This document shows, piece by piece, positions 36,421 through 50,264 of a stretch of 64,000 nucleotides of DNA. Source of the DNA: Diadema setosum. Taxonomy: Eukaryota; Echinodermata; Echinoidea; Diadematoida; Diadematidae. Within the stretch, counting starts at the first letter, position 1. Each line of letters begins with the position of its first letter. Below the pieces are notes generated by a model, which did no database searches, was not told where the DNA came from, and saw only the letters and a list, made by a program, of their open reading frames with translations. Position numbers and translations under genes: made by a program. The stretch is from assembly GCA_033980235.1 (NCBI GenBank), contig CM067067.1, positions 14,814,401 to 14,878,400 of the forward strand, read 5' to 3'.

Positions 36421-38717
36421 GCTCCCTCCATTCTCAGCCCCAAACCCACTCCCTCGTCTTTCGCACTTGTCCAATTTCCCCCATCCCCCCCCCCCCTCAA
36501 CTTCCCCATTCTCCACTATCAACTTCTTAAAGTGCTCATAGACAATTTGTGCACTGCAGGAGTTGGTTGGAAAGCTCCATCCAACTGCTGGATATTACAA
36601 GTCGAATCTGGACCCCTGCGACAACACACATGGCAATCAGCTGCAATTCCTTAAATTCAATTTTGATATTAAAGTCAATTTAAAATGGCAAGCAATAATT
36701 GCTCTTTCATACTCAGTTTGCATATTGATTGATAGGTCTTGTGTTATGAGACTCTGATATTGGTGATTGCCTGAATAGGATGTATCGCATTAGTTTTGTA
36801 TTGAAAAATGTGATCTGCTATATATTTACTCTTTTTTTCTTTTTTCTTTTTTTTTGAGGGGGACAGTAGCCTTTACTTGCATACTGTTTGATACAGGGTT
36901 TTTTTTTTTTGACAAGAAGGCTTTCAAATGAGTATTTGTGTGACTTTGTGAAATAGTGACAATAGTTTTAAATGTCACATTTCATTCAGTATTTTATGTT
37001 GTTGGTCTCTTTTTTTTTCACATTGTGTGTTCAAGCGATGGGAAGAAATTCTATGTTTATGCCATGAAATTTAGAGGAATGTTTTAGCTTATCGTCACCC
37101 ACTAAGAAAAACTTGTACAGAAAAGTGCAACAAAACAGGAAAGTACACAGAAATCATTCTTGGAGATTTGGAATGCAATGAAAAAAGAGAGGTTTGAGCT
37201 GTGTCATCGTGGGATTCATATCTGTCATAACTGTATGATTCACCTTTATTACAACACATACCTTTGCTACAGAATTCTTCAGTTTTTGTTCAGTTATACT
37301 TTGCATTTCTTTTTCTGTGGGCCCATCCTTTATATAATAACATCTTAACATTTGTTTGTATTGATGTGCCGTCTGTACCAGACGTGAAACAAGTAAACTT
37401 GACTTGTTTCAAAGACAAGGTTTCAAAGACAAGATAAATGTTTGATGATTTGAACAAATCCCAACTGTTCCCCTCCTTTGTAAGAAGCATACTGTTCATT
37501 CCACCAATTATCTGTTGGGGGAACACTCCAGCAAAGTTGCACAAACAGTTGTGTAGTAAATAGTTTTGGCAAGTTTACCATCAGTAAATCATCTGCTGGC
37601 AATGACCTTTGACATTGCACGGACCCATCTTCTGGGCCCTGTTGCATAAAAAGATGCAATCAAACATAAGTACGAAAGCCCAAAATTAGTCAGGCGGGTA
37701 TCAGCCAATCAGAATTGAGTATTCAGAGACTTTCAATGTATTTCAATGTCTGATCTCAACTTAAATGCAGAATAGCCCTGAATGACAGAGTGGAATGAAG
37801 TATTTTTACTTTCTACTGGATTGATTTTAATACTGGATTGATTTTAATAAAAATGATAAACATTTGTAACAACAACAATTTAGGTAAATATCTGAAGCAA
37901 AAACTGAAGAATGTCATAGGAGCTACAGTCATCTTTAATGTTAGTAAGTGTAGTATTACTATGCGAGGATGCAGTGTACTTTCCCTGTTTTTTAGTTGTA
38001 TTGATTTATGTGCTGCTGAGGTATAAAGTTTACTTTGCAAAAAAGAATATGAGCCATTATCTTTAGGAAATCTAAATTGGCGACAATATACCATAAAAAC
38101 TGCTTAAAACATCTCAGTCATACAGAACAGTTTGTGCAGTACCTTTATATAGTTGCAAATTTGGCAAAATCATTTGGCAGTATTTGCTCAAACATTATTG
38201 AGCCGTCACCTTTTTTTTTTTTTACTTTGTATATGTCAGAAATAAGTTTATTGAACATCTCCCGTGTAAAAATGCAATGCAATAATGACCTTATGCCACT
38301 TTTAGTAAATACCAGTTTGAGTGGCATTTTAGAATGAACTGTAATTTCTATGAATTTTCTAATTGTGTTAATGGTTATTGGAAGAGCTGGCAAGTGAGGG
38401 CTACTAAGTATAATTTGATGAGTAAAAGAAAAGCTAATATCACATTAATTTGTCATTTTTGATAGGATCATCTTCTGTATTCATTCCACTGAAAGTTTGT
38501 TGTCAAGGAAGTTGTTAATGTCATAATTATGGACTTTTGATAATTTTCTGTTATCTTATGTGTACTGTGTCATCATTTCTGAATTGTTATTAAGTGGTAT
38601 CATAAATCTAAACTGTTATCAAAGATTACCATTATGCTTTCCAAAAGCTTCTGAATGGCAGCCCATTGACAGTTTACAACAACAGACTTCTTATGCCCTA
38701 TCTTCTTTATAAATGTG

Positions 38718-38723
38718 AATAAA
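38718..38723 (+). terminator. Candidate poly(A) signal for PSTPIP1-like gene
   Basis: AATAAA in the context TGTGAATAAAATC, about 2.3 kb after the stop codon. It is one of at least three plus-strand candidates (37846 and 40737 are others), chosen only by motif. Confidence 0.25.
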
Positions 38724-39149
38724 ATCTAAGATAGTTAGATATGGCTGTAGCTTTTTTACCGTTCAGAAATGAGTGATGCTCAAATGTTAGCCATTCCCCC
38801 AACACACACAAATACAAAGGAATGGGGAGAACGAAGTCTTCTTTTGTCTGCACATTGTTGACTGCAGAAACAAATTCTTTTCTTTCATTTTGTTTTATTT
38901 TGAAGCCACATGTTTGGACATTTGGTCCAAGTATCCATAGGATAGTGATTCATTCACAGACATAGAAAAGTCAAATCAAAAGTGTGTGATTTAGATTGGG
39001 AACAGCATGATGAGTCAAACTGGTTTTCATAACAGTAATCACCAGGTATAAAGTACATGTGTATGTCTTGTTCTCAGCAGCCTGTCCCATAAATATAGTG
39101 CCTTGTAGTGTTTGAGATTTATCAGGAGACAACTTCTAGCGACAGAATA

Positions 39150-39655
39150 CAACTAGAAAAGCACTCTGAGAGCGCAGACCTCTGCCAAGCATGCAGCTCA
39201 TTTCCACAACTGATTTTGTTCTTCCATAGAGATATCAGTGATTTCCACCCATACGTACTACTAGTACTAGTCACCCCATTTCCCAATATAGAAGCCTTTG
39301 TTACGTCACAAACCCTAGGCTGCAAGGCGCGCCTCGCCCCAGCAGAAACCAGGACACGCACTTTAGTGCGCGCTTGCAAATCTCAAATACACGCAGCCTG
39401 AACTCCTAAGTTCATTGACCCTACCTCCCAAAATATAAAAAATCCTTCATAAATTCCCCAAAAATTCTCGGATCACTACCAAAAGTCAATCGTTTGTTAC
39501 TTGTGTCATTCTCAACCTTTCCTGCAAGTTTCATCCCAATCCGTTCACTACTTTTTGAGTTATTTTGCACACGGACAAACGAACGAACTAACAAACGAAC
39601 TAACGAACAAACCAACGATACAGAAAACATAACCTCCTCCCTTGGCGGAGGTAAC
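39150..39655. mobile_element. GGCGGAGGT element (family S copy 1), Helentron-like layout
   Basis: Contains near its left end GACCTCTGCCAAG and at its right end CTTGGCGGAGGTAA, which are inverted copies of each other. The right end is also a hairpin, ACCTCC/TCCCTT/GGCGGAGGT. Just before it is an AACGAAC/AACTAAC microsatellite. The body includes TTTTTGAGTTATTTTGCACA and CCTGCAAGTTTCATCC. A near-complete second copy is at 59996-60472 and a 3' fragment at 60660-60919. Confidence 0.7.
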
Positions 39656-40005
39656 AACTGTGATGTTGGTATGCACACTGTGTGTGCCAAGCAGGCCTTT
39701 CCATCAAACATGTTGTCTCCCCAAACCCACGAACATGGAGAACATATGTCTAGCATCGTTACCATATCAATTATGCAAAGCCCACATTAGGGAATATACT
39801 ACTCAATGATGCTACTGCTGCTCTACTGATTTTTCTGCAGCTGCAATATGTTGGACTCTTTAATACTATGATCATTATTATCTATTGTTTTGTCATATAC
39901 TTACTCTTGCAGAGATTTTCTCTTCTATAGAAGAATGAGACACAGTACATATGTTGCGTGGTGTGTATATTCTGATCAAATATTTGTATAGTATATTACG
40001 TATAT

Positions 40006-40249
40006 CAGGGCTTGACAATAGCTGTGGCCTGGGGCCACTGGGGCCACTAAAAAACTGCTATTGGGCCACTATATTATCATAAATGTTATCTTTTGCAGTC
40101 CTATTGATTATCTATACTTTTAAATGAATTGTTCTGTTTTCTTTTTATTTCAGTCCAATACATTTCTGTTTCGCGCACCAAAATTTCAAATTCAACAATT
40201 TCAGTAGCGTGAATAGGCCAGCAGAGTAAAAAGTTAGTGTCGAGCCCTG
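40006..40249. mobile_element. hAT-like MITE (244 bp)
   Basis: Ends CAGGGCTTGACAATAGCT and AAGTTAGTGTCGAGCCCTG are inverted repeats of the CAGGGCTYGACA type known from hAT elements. No clear 8 bp duplication remains, so the call rests on the ends. Confidence 0.6.
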
Positions 40250-40959
40250 TAAAAAGAAAAATATGATTGTTGTCATATTTGATGGACGTGAATGGTGCCA
40301 TTTTTATACTCTTATGAAAGCCCATAGCCCATTATCTGTGAGAACCTCAAATTCGCACAGACTTCGTACTGGGCCTTGCAGGCTCCTGTAGGCCGATGGG
40401 CTATATATAAAAGATTCTAATTCTGATCTTGATGGTAAACTAGTGATCTAAGTTCTGCTTTTAGTTTGCGCAGGTATTGAAATAATCTTGACATATGACA
40501 TCGGTAAACTAACAGCTTTCCTCACCTAGAGAGGATAATCTATTCTAATTACAAGTGAGAAGAAAATGCGGTGCCTTTTCTGTACACATTGAATTAATTC
40601 AGGCAAAACCTATCAAGACAGGAACCATTTTATTTAGCCGTACCATTCTTAAGTGCCTTGAGTGCGGTCGATATCTATATATGCATTATCCTTTTTTGCA
40701 GCCATATGTACATTTTGTATCTTCTTTTTGATATTGAATAAAGATATATGCCTTTTTAAAGTCTTTCCATGCCGCCGCCCAGTGTACATAATTATTAAAA
40801 TTATGAATTATTCATATCCACAAAGAATGGTAGATATATCTACCCATTGATCATTATTATAAAAAAACAGGATGATATATGCAGATTCTATACATATTTT
40901 TAGATATTTCTAAGATTTATCATTTTCTGTGGCTCCTCAAGTGTTTGATTAATGTCATT

Positions 40960-41469
40960 TTAAAGTGTACCAATACCCTGAGTATTATGTTTGCTATATG
41001 TGTAGAATATACTTGAGGCATACCCTCTGCAAAATATTAGAATTCTTTGTCAAATGGAAATTTTACGGAGTATGCAAAAACAAACGTGACTTGAATTAGA
41101 CTAGTCGATCACAAGATTTTTTTTAAATTGAATGATTGCGCTATCAATTATTTTTCCAAACAAATCTTGAATGATAGTAATATGCAGTTCGTGCATATAC
41201 AATCAGCTAACCGATTGACATGGAATCTCAATATTATTCGGACCAACATACATATATACGTATAGCTAGAATGCACACACATCAGTACCGGCGCTTACGG
41301 AGTAGAACATAAACACGCAGAGCACAAGCGTTGTTATAGAGGTATGATCTGATATATCAAAATATGCATATTTTCAGGGGCTGTCACCAGTAAATTATGG
41401 CTGGGTTTTTGTGTGATGTGTATTCTATCTGTACGCAAACTTGATTTCCGGGGTATTGGTACATTTTAA
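40960..41469. mobile_element. TTAA MITE with GTACCAATACCC ends (510 bp)
   Basis: Left end TTAAAGTGTACCAATACCC, right end GGGTATTGGTACATTTTAA, inverted repeats with one or two mismatches and TTAA on both sides. The interior is AT-rich and non-coding. Confidence 0.72.
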
Positions 41470-43330
41470 ATTGTGTTGACATGAGATACTAAATTGTGTT
41501 TATATGAGTATGAAAGCAAGGCAAACGAGTACAATGAAAGAAATATTGAGATAGTGGTCTTGACCATTTTTTTTTTTTCAGAATTAAGTCTAATATCTGC
41601 TTGTTTTCTTCATGACAGTTCATTGATTGCAGATAAATTTCAAACAGTTTTTGATCAGATTAAGTTGAAAATCTCTGTTTCAGATCAGAAAAGTTATCAT
41701 TAGGTCTCCATTCTCATGAGGAAAAAAGACAAGTTTGTTCTTGTCGTTATTACATGTGTAAAGGTTTACATTTCATAATCTAAATAGATAGTAAACATGT
41801 TTTCAAGAACATCTGTGAATTGTCAATTGTTGCAATCTGAAGTTGTGTGCTTCCTCAATTCATATTTCATCTTTTGACAACTTCGCAAACACCCAATGCA
41901 GAAAAAAAAAAATTCAAGGTTTATCAATTAATAATTTTTGAGCTGAGCAATTGAAATCCAAGTTAACAGTTACCATGGAGATTTTGTGTCCATATGCTTG
42001 TCACACTATAGCTCGTCACTTTATTAGTGTGCTTTAGTGGTAGCTATGGCTGAGACTAATACAAAATCAGTCATCTGCTAGGCTGTACATTAGATGATTG
42101 TTTCTTTCTAACAGCATGATGCACGAAAGCCACATGAAATCGTATTTTGAACTCAACCGTTGTCTTCCGATAGACAATCAAATATGCACTACATAGATAT
42201 CTCGAAGTGACACTAGCCAAGGACTGCATTCTGATGAACCAGAGTGTTCGGTATGTTATGATTAATGTACGTATAAGGAGAAAATGTAACGTCAATTACT
42301 ATTCTCTGCAAAGAATGTCAGCACTTTTTGTTTCCTGTAATGCCAATGTATATTTGTAGATAAAGAGATTAATTTTGTGATGATGAAAAAGTACTACTGT
42401 AGTTTCATAGAATATTTTTTTTTTATTACTTCTGATATCAAGTAGACTAGCCAGCTATTATATTTTTTTATTGCTATCATTTAATTTTCTTATATGGACA
42501 TGTGCATACAGTAGAGGAGAACGTACTGCATTCACTATAAAGAATTATATGATTGTTTGGTTTTTATATTCTTACGATGTCACTGCAAACAGTGCATCCA
42601 AGTGTAAACAATTATTTTCTTACATGATGTGCTTATATGATTAAAAGACCATGTGAAATGGTATGATCAGTGATCAGGAACATTTACATTTTTCTCTTCC
42701 AGTTGTATTTTTCACTGTCTCTTATCACTGCATCATCACTTCATGCCCATCTCCTGACAAGGGCTGTGAAGTGGAGACAGATATATCATCAGATTCATTG
42801 TAAGAACCACCCATCATGGCTGCCGAGATAAGCAACTGAATTGCTGAGGGGATATATTGATTTATACCTGGTACTGAAATACCCCATTTGTTTTCGATGC
42901 TGATGTTTAAGCTTGCTCGAATATGGAAGTACATTGTAGATGTCGCAGGTATTTGCTCCAGCTTAGCTGCAAATCAAAACTTGTGAAAATCTCTGATACA
43001 GTGTACATGTACTCTTCAGTGGTAAAAATGGGTGGTTTTTACTTTTCAATTCTTGCAATATCATTGAGGGAATGTGGACCTTAATGTGCCACTTTGTTCC
43101 CATGTTCATAATCTAATATATGCTTGGATATTATCTATAATTTCTACATACTAAGAATCTTGCTATAGGATAGGTCAAGAGCTGATCATGTGATAAAGCG
43201 TAGTTTTGCCCATCACATCACCTGAGAAGAAAAGTTTGTTACACTCTATGCTGATAGTCCCTTTTGTTTCGCTGATCTCTTCAGGTCATACAGTCCTAAT
43301 GCGAGATGAGTACGTGTGAAATAAAAGTGC

Positions 43331-43383
43331 GTTGGACTGTGGACTATCATTTGACTAGGTCACTTGATAGTCCACAGTGCAAC
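43331..43383. repeat. Short hairpin (19 bp arms)
   Basis: Arms GTTGGACTGTGGACTATCA and TGATAGTCCACAGTGCAAC, one mismatch, loop of 15 bases. Confidence 0.75.
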
Positions 43384-43571
43384 TCACTTTCACTTCAGTG
43401 CCGCGCGGTGCACGCAGCAAATTCATTGTTTTGTCATAAGTACGCGCACATGTCTAAAGTATTAGTAAACTATGTAACCTAAGCCCTAGACAGGATACTC
43501 AAAGACAGCTATAACGGTTTCAGATGTGGAATAAAATGGGAATTTCTAGGACCCTAGATGTGGAATATAAA

Positions 43572-43739
43572 GCAAATAATCAACTTTTAGTTTCAGGCAA
43601 TGAGACAAACTATCACTTCCTCGGCGATCTGAATGTGTATGCTATCTTTCCTTAGCTGCGCTTCGGAAAGATAGCTACATCCAGATCGCCGCAGAAGTGA
43701 TAGTTTGTCCTATCACCTTCACCAACGTTGATTATTTGC
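43572..43739. repeat. Large hairpin (168 bp)
   Basis: Outer arms GCAAATAATCAAC and GTTGATTATTTGC are perfect. Inner arms GACAAACTATCACTTC... and ...GAAGTGATAGTTTGTC continue with CGGCGATCTG/CAGATCGCCG and CTATCTTTCC/GGAAAGATAG, leaving a loop TTAGCTGCGCTT. It may be a fold-back MITE; ends do not match the other families. Confidence 0.75.
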
Positions 43740-43995
43740 TTACTATTCACTCTTATCTCCCCCCCCCCAAAAAAAAAAACAAACAACAAACAAACAAACA
43801 AACAAAAAACAACAGCTCATGATAAAAGGATTTTCTCATATGATTTAAGACCTACGACACACAAGGGTGCTCTCAGTTTATATTCACATTTTCCAAGTGT
43901 TTTACTCCCGAGATGAACCTACAAAGTTTCACGACATTTGAAAATGCATACACACACACACATAAACACACCATATACAATACATGCACATAGTT

Positions 43996-44204
43996 CTGTA
44001 AAAGTGGACATTTTCGCGGTGTTGAAATTTTTGTGCATTTCGCGCAACCAGAAACTAGCCCGAAAATAACAGCACGCGAATATTTTTGCTTGCCATATGT
44101 TCCTGTGCGTGATGTCTTGATTCCGCGGAATTAAAAACATGCAAAACTCTTCTTACCTGGCCAAGAGCGAAAAATTAGTCGCGCGAAAATATCCACTTTT
44201 ACAG
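43996..44204. mobile_element. MITE with CTGTAAAAGTGGA ends (209 bp)
   Basis: Left end CTGTAAAAGTGGACATTTTC, right end GAAAATATCCACTTTTACAG, with CGCG next to both. Interior holds several CGCG-containing segments (TTCGCGCAACC, GCACGCGAATA). Non-coding. Confidence 0.75.
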
Positions 44205-44299
44205 CATCAATCATTTCCCAACTTTCTCTTTTCCTTTCTCTCCCACACGCAAAACTCTTGTACTTAAATATTAATCCCTCTCTATCTCCCTCTCTCTTT

Positions 44300-44301
<2 letters not shown>

Positions 44302-44342
<41 letters not shown>
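44302..44342. repeat. (CA)n microsatellite
   Basis: About 20 uninterrupted CA units after a TC-rich stretch. Confidence 0.92.
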
Positions 44343-44345
<3 letters not shown>

Positions 44346-44491
44346 TGCACACACAGAGCCATTGTGAATGAGTGCATCCTGTATGACAACAAACCACACA
44401 TGGACAGCCAATGTCTGGTCTAAACAGTAATCACAACTGATCTCTATTTCTTTCAATCAAGTATACATACATGATAGTGAAAACAGAGTAA

Positions 44492-44680
44492 AGTGCACTC
44501 CCATTGTAACGAACATAGTTATAACGAATTTCTCATTACAACAAAATCAAAATTCAGGTCCCAAAATTATCATCTATATATCTTTGAATATGCACTTTAC
44601 TTTTCAGTTACAAATTGTATTATGAAATTTTGATGCAACGAAAGAAAATTGATGGTCTGGAGTTATAACAGGAGTGCACT
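44492..44680. mobile_element. pogo/Tigger-like MITE (AGTGCACTCC ends)
   Basis: Ends AGTGCACTCCCATTGTAACG and GTTATAACAGGAGTGCACT are inverted repeats. ACTCC plus a TTATAAC-like block resembles Tc1/mariner pogo-type MITEs. The TA borders are not cleanly preserved. Confidence 0.6.
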
Positions 44681-45799
44681 GCACAGTAATAATATGCCAC
44701 AATCCTTTATCAAAAGATTATTTGGATATACATATTTCTACACCTACAAGCAAGAAAGAAACAAACAAAAAGGGAAAACAAGTGCAGAGAGGTTCACACC
44801 GTAGGCATATATTTCTCGATGTTCCCTCCTGAGAGTATATTCAGTAAGAGGGAACATTTCATGACTGTTTCATGCCACATGCATTACTCGTACTTCCATA
44901 GTTGCTCCACATACAACTACACACTGTATCCTGAATCGGGATCATTTAAATCAACATTCTGCATGCATGCAAGTCATGCATGATTATCTTGAGGGGGACC
45001 AAAACAAAAACAAAAACACAACAAAACAAAGACTCTCAAGCTTTATGCTATCCTGGTTGAAATCTCTGTTTGCTGAAATGAGAAAGAGAAGAGATAGAGA
45101 GAGATAGAAGAAAAAAATAAAGAAAGTTGATGGAAGGCAATTTGATTTCTGCATTGAAACTCTTCAGAGAACAAACAAACTGTACAATGTTCATTTGCAG
45201 AGGTTCTGAATTGATTTCAAACATCATTGTTAACCATCACTCTCAAATCTACAGAGCATAGTCTAGCTGTTGCAGAGCCTTGTACTACAGGAGTGTTTTT
45301 CAGATACACTCACAGGACTATTTTATTGCCTAGGCTTAAAGCACAGCAGTGCATCTTCAGGAAATTAGGCAGTCATCACTGCAAGATAGTCATTAGGATG
45401 ACCATGAGCTAAAAGCTACACAAAACTCAAACTACAAAGAAAACACACACACAATATTGGCATCATAAAAATAATTCTGGCCTCATACTTAATCCTGTTC
45501 TCTACTCTTTTTCAGAATTGTACAACCTGTGGATCACAAGACAGCAAAAAAACAGGCTGGGACTATGAAATAGATTTAAAGCATTACAGGGGTTTAGAAT
45601 GTATAATCTGATGCACACACAATGCACACCATTCATTCAGTGGTATGCTTGATTCTGCAAATAAACAAACACCTTCATTCTCATATTGTTGTTTTAAAGG
45701 TTGATGACTTACATACATGTACCCTTCAAATTTATGTCAAGAAAGCAATAAAAAAAAAAGGAGAAAACTTGTACTTTAAAGGGACAGCACTTGCCAAGA

Positions 45800-45915
45800 A
45801 AAAGCATTGTTGATAGATAGCCATGCTCAAGGACCAAAGTGTATGAGCAAGGCTTGAACCTTGGGTTTCCAGATTGATCCCTATCATGCAAACCACTAGA
45901 CCACTGCATCTCCAT
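45800..45915 (-). repeat. tRNA-derived SINE head
   Basis: Read on the minus strand it begins GGAGATGCAGTGGTCTAGTG, with an RNA polymerase III A box TGGTCTAGTGG and, 33 bases on, a B box GGTTCAAGCC followed by TTGC. The anticodon stem is degraded and the acceptor stem does not pair, so it is a SINE or tRNA pseudogene and not a functional tRNA. It extends into a non-tRNA body toward 45780. Confidence 0.75.
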
Positions 45916-46208
45916 ACTTTATCAGAGCACCCTGACTGCAGCTGCAGTGGAGTTGTGATAGTTATTGCCAGTAACTACTCCAGTTTCATGACATGAATTG
46001 TTATCTGAATTTCTTTCAGTTACCTTGAAATAAAGTGATAAAAGACATAAACCTTTCATTGATTACTGTCGATTCAGAAGCAAACAGATGGAGCTTTGCA
46101 GAACAAATTAAGAAAGTATTTGACAAAAAGGAATCTTATTTTTTCACTTGTAATTTCTACAGCAAAGCTTTCCATGAAATTTTTAAACAGCAAAATTTTC
46201 TACAACAT

Positions 46209-46452
46209 ACTGTATACGCCATATATTTAGCAAGTCCAAATTTTCACGAATTTGCGACATCCTGATGATTTCGCAAGTGGTTGAATTCGTGAACGTGTCT
46301 GTCCTGAACAGAGAAAAGTATAGGTGTTATGTCACATTCATATATACCGATCAAGAGTCCATATTTTTGTGTGACATTAATTTTGCAAATTGCACCTGAC
46401 TCGCGAAATTCGCGAAAATAAAAACCTCACGAAATATTTGGCGTATACAGTA
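46209..46452. mobile_element. MITE with ACTGTATACGCC ends, copy 1 (244 bp)
   Basis: Ends ACTGTATACGCCATATATTT and AAATATTTGGCGTATACAGT are near-perfect inverted repeats. The interior carries TTCACGAATTTGCGAC / TCGCGAAATTCGCGAA type inverted segments. A second copy is at 63308-63548. Confidence 0.78.
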
Positions 46453-49400
46453 TAACAAAAGATATTCTAAAATCAAAGTGATAGCAACATGCTATTGACA
46501 CTGCCAACCTTATTTAGGAATTGGGATTACGAATTAATGTGAAAAAAAGTATGTTTCGTATCTACACACACACAGATATATGAACATCTCTAACGTCAAC
46601 CAACATTTACATTCGACTCCTTCTGGTGACTACATTCAAAGGAATTCATCATTTCCTAATCCAGACTAGGCTATTGAAAGGAGTTTTGCTGCATACTTTT
46701 TATTTACAAACTGGAGAGATTTAGCTGCAATACGTTCATCCAACGTTGTATAGTGCTGCACGAACCTGCATGTACATCTACCTACTACAAAATATACGTG
46801 TCACGGTCAATGTTAATGTTTTTGTGTCCCACTCCAGTTTTGTGGAAGTTTCCGGTTTGTTTGTTTTTCAGAACTAACACAGCAAAACTGTCATTACTGC
46901 CTCCGCCGAGACAGACTGTGGGGGGATTAAGGGAGGTCATACTTTTAAACACCATACAAGATAATAAACAATCCCCTCTTTATTCTTACTTTGCATGAAC
47001 ACATTTAGTAGCAACACAAAAATATAGCAGCAACAAGTGCTGAGAGAGCATTCTTATGTGCAACAAACTGAAATTGCTCAAGTTTTGCAGCCCAATGGAA
47101 GGACTAAACAAAACTTTCATATTTGAAGTCGATCAGATTGATCAAAATCACAGCAAGGAAAATGAGACAATGCATAACAGCTACAACACCAAAACTAGGT
47201 TATCTCCTTTTATAAGCTTAGCGTCATTTGCTCATTACAGTTGTACACATGTATAAACTATATTGGCAAGTAATCAAAGGCACACAATGTTAAATAGAAT
47301 TTTGATTTATGTTACATTTCAAGCTCCAAATATTCCACAAACCAACATCTGGATTTCCTTATTTTTCACTGAAAACATTTATCATTATTTCATAGAAGTT
47401 ATCTGCAAGTCAGCGATTGCATAATGAGCATTTGTCATCCCACTACAACTGTAGGTGGGGCTTTGACAAAACTCCCCTCTCCACAAAAATCAGTCCATCC
47501 ATCTTGTAGGCAAAATCTACTGCCCTACACAGTACATAATTTGCAAACAAACAATAAAATCATTGATCAACAGCCTGCATGAAGCGCGTATGTGACTGTC
47601 AAATAAAAACACAAGGAAAACACATCGGCACAAGACTCAGCTGCTATAAGATTGTGTAAGTCCAATACTAGTATACCATGTTGATTCTGGGGAGTGGGAA
47701 GTCATCCTACAAACTCACATTTTTAACCAGCTTCCCTTGACACGTCATCTCATATCCTGGAGATTGTCAAAATGTATTCTGCGATATTCCCACCGACACA
47801 AAGTCTGCGACAGGAAAGCTTGCACATTCTTGCCTAGCCTGGCTTCATATCTATCCCATCAGCTGGTAAATTCAATCACAAGTAGCAACTTTATTCAGCT
47901 GACATTCAAAGCTTTTCTCTTTGCAAAACCTGTTCCCGAATTCACAATGAAAATGTAAACTCTCTCGAGCTACATGTAATCTTGTATAATGTCAGACTAA
48001 TTTGACAACTGGGCACAACTACAATGCCACATTCTGATGCTATATCCCTCTGAGTTCAAGGGAATCTGCTTCACTACTCATGAAAAGCTGTGAATATACT
48101 GCACTCTTATATACAGACAAATGTTAATGTTTTTGAAACAGCTTACTTACAGCCACACAAGCTGATCTGATTATTATTAGCTTTTTTTTTTTCAAAAAAA
48201 TGTGGTAGTGGTGGTAACAATGAGATACAATACCCACAGAACAATGCAAAATTGCTGCCCACAAGTTTAACAGTATACCAGTGGTTACTGTACACCAGTC
48301 TTCATGTACAGCAGGTTTACTATTAAAGTGTTTTTACATTATCCTTTGGAACAGTCAACATTGTTTCAGCACACTCTTGAGTACATTTGTTGGCACAAAC
48401 TCCAATTGAGATAGGAGAGCACTAACACAGATGGCTTGGTGAGCAATGCAGCCATCCAGAGTCTTGGCATGCGCTGATGGAAACTTTGGACTGGTTCACA
48501 CTGCCAACAACACTACGGTGTACTCGATATTAAGCTCTCGCTAAACAAGTGTCACAGCAAAAATATTGTACATCAGTGATTTGCAAAATACAAAATTTCA
48601 AATACAGGATAATTTTTGTACATCTTCACAGCTCTCTGAGCTTATCATCTCTTAATAGAAAATTAAACATTTCTTGCTTTTTTATCCTACTGATAAAGAC
48701 TCTTATCATTTCTTGCTCTTCATCCTTTTTCAATTCCAACCCTCAAGTTTCTGAGTTTCTTTGTTCAACTACTGGAATCTATCATAAATAGGGTCAAAAG
48801 AAAAGAAAACAAATCTGAAGAACACTGACACAGCATGTAAATCTTTGCAACAACTGATCACATGACAAGGACGGTGGTTTTCAAGCCCCCAGAGTCACCT
48901 GATGGTCACTGGAACTATCATAAAGGTGGTTTTTGTTCATTCCTACGCTCGGAAAAGACACGGCATCAAAACAAAAGATGGCATTTGAGGCCCTTGTCTC
49001 TCTTGCCCAAAGCGCCGAGGAACTCATGTAGGTGCTCACAAGCCAGAAAGCGTTCAAATCTTTTGGAGGTGACCGTCATTTACGACATTCTCGCGCCTTT
49101 CAAGTCCGACTCTTGCTAGGCCTGACTCAGAAAACCCTACGGATCACAGAGCACCGTCCGGATAATTAAGTGACGCACACCCATAGACATGACAAGTTTC
49201 ATTAGGAGACACTAAAAGTGTACATCAACCCATAAACCTGCTGCAGTATGATTTCAAAAGAAAATCACAGGGAGATAAACAAAACACATGACATAAAATC
49301 ATACAGGAGGATAGCACATCTTTTTTTCTGCAATGACTGCACCATGAAATTGTTTATAGTACAAGCTACACTTATTACCTCCAGCAAGACATGAACAAAA

Positions 49401-50264
49401 ATGATGAAATCCACCAGCTGTGTACTCTGGCTTCAATGAACCAGCTGGTAATCCTCTCTCCTCATTCAAATTCAGTCCAATACAGTAAGAACCCACATTT
49501 GTGACTGTGTGTCATATTATTTGTGGTCAGTATTACAAAACAGATATGAAAATATGTGTTCCCAACATGATCTGAAGCCACGCTTACCTTTCATAACAGC
49601 ATACATGTAAAAAAAATTTGAAGCTCAGTATCCCACATATCCCCTGATTGTGCCGCATACAAATGCACTTAACTCTGCACAGGTGTACTGGTAGACTACT
49701 GAGTACATTTCTGACAGATCATGGTTTATAGTTACACCCAAGATGTCCAAGACATGACCCATGAGGCTCATTCCCCTAATACGCCTGCTCATTACCTTGT
49801 AATACAAAACCTAAAACATAAAGCCATACATATGACAGAAAAGGTGTAACAAAGAAATGAACATCACAAAAGGATGTGTCTCACATCGTGAGAAATTGCC
49901 CTTTCCAGACCTATTTCACAGGGTATGACGGTTAGCTATCTGTAACTCATTTTGCAAACCTTTAACTAGAGGGGTTGGGTGAGAAAGTCACTCCTTCCTA
50001 GGCAGCATCTTTGTTGCAATCCGACAAAACAAGCCCTACAGAGAGACAACTCACGGGAGTCAACCTGCATTGCCACCAATTTCAGATGGGTCTTTTTCTA
50101 CCCTGCAGTAGAGGGTGACATACGCTCACACTGCCTGCCCACCCCTTTCTGGTCTCACAGACATACCAGCATGTACTTTGCCTTCTCCAGTTCCTGCATT
50201 TGTTGCACACCATGTTGTTGCACCCCATGGTGTGCATACCACTGATTATATCAACCTCAATCTA

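Noticed and set aside
37640..37760. Possible MITE starting GGGCCCTGTTGCATAAA
   Set aside because: The left end looks like a known MITE type, but no matching inverted right end could be found.
45812..45906. Functional tRNA gene
   Set aside because: A and B boxes are fine, but the acceptor and anticodon stems do not pair; tRNA-derived SINE is the better reading.
48862..49119. 85-codon open frame with basic C-terminus
   Set aside because: No recognisable domain, no splice context and no neighbouring exon; length is within chance.
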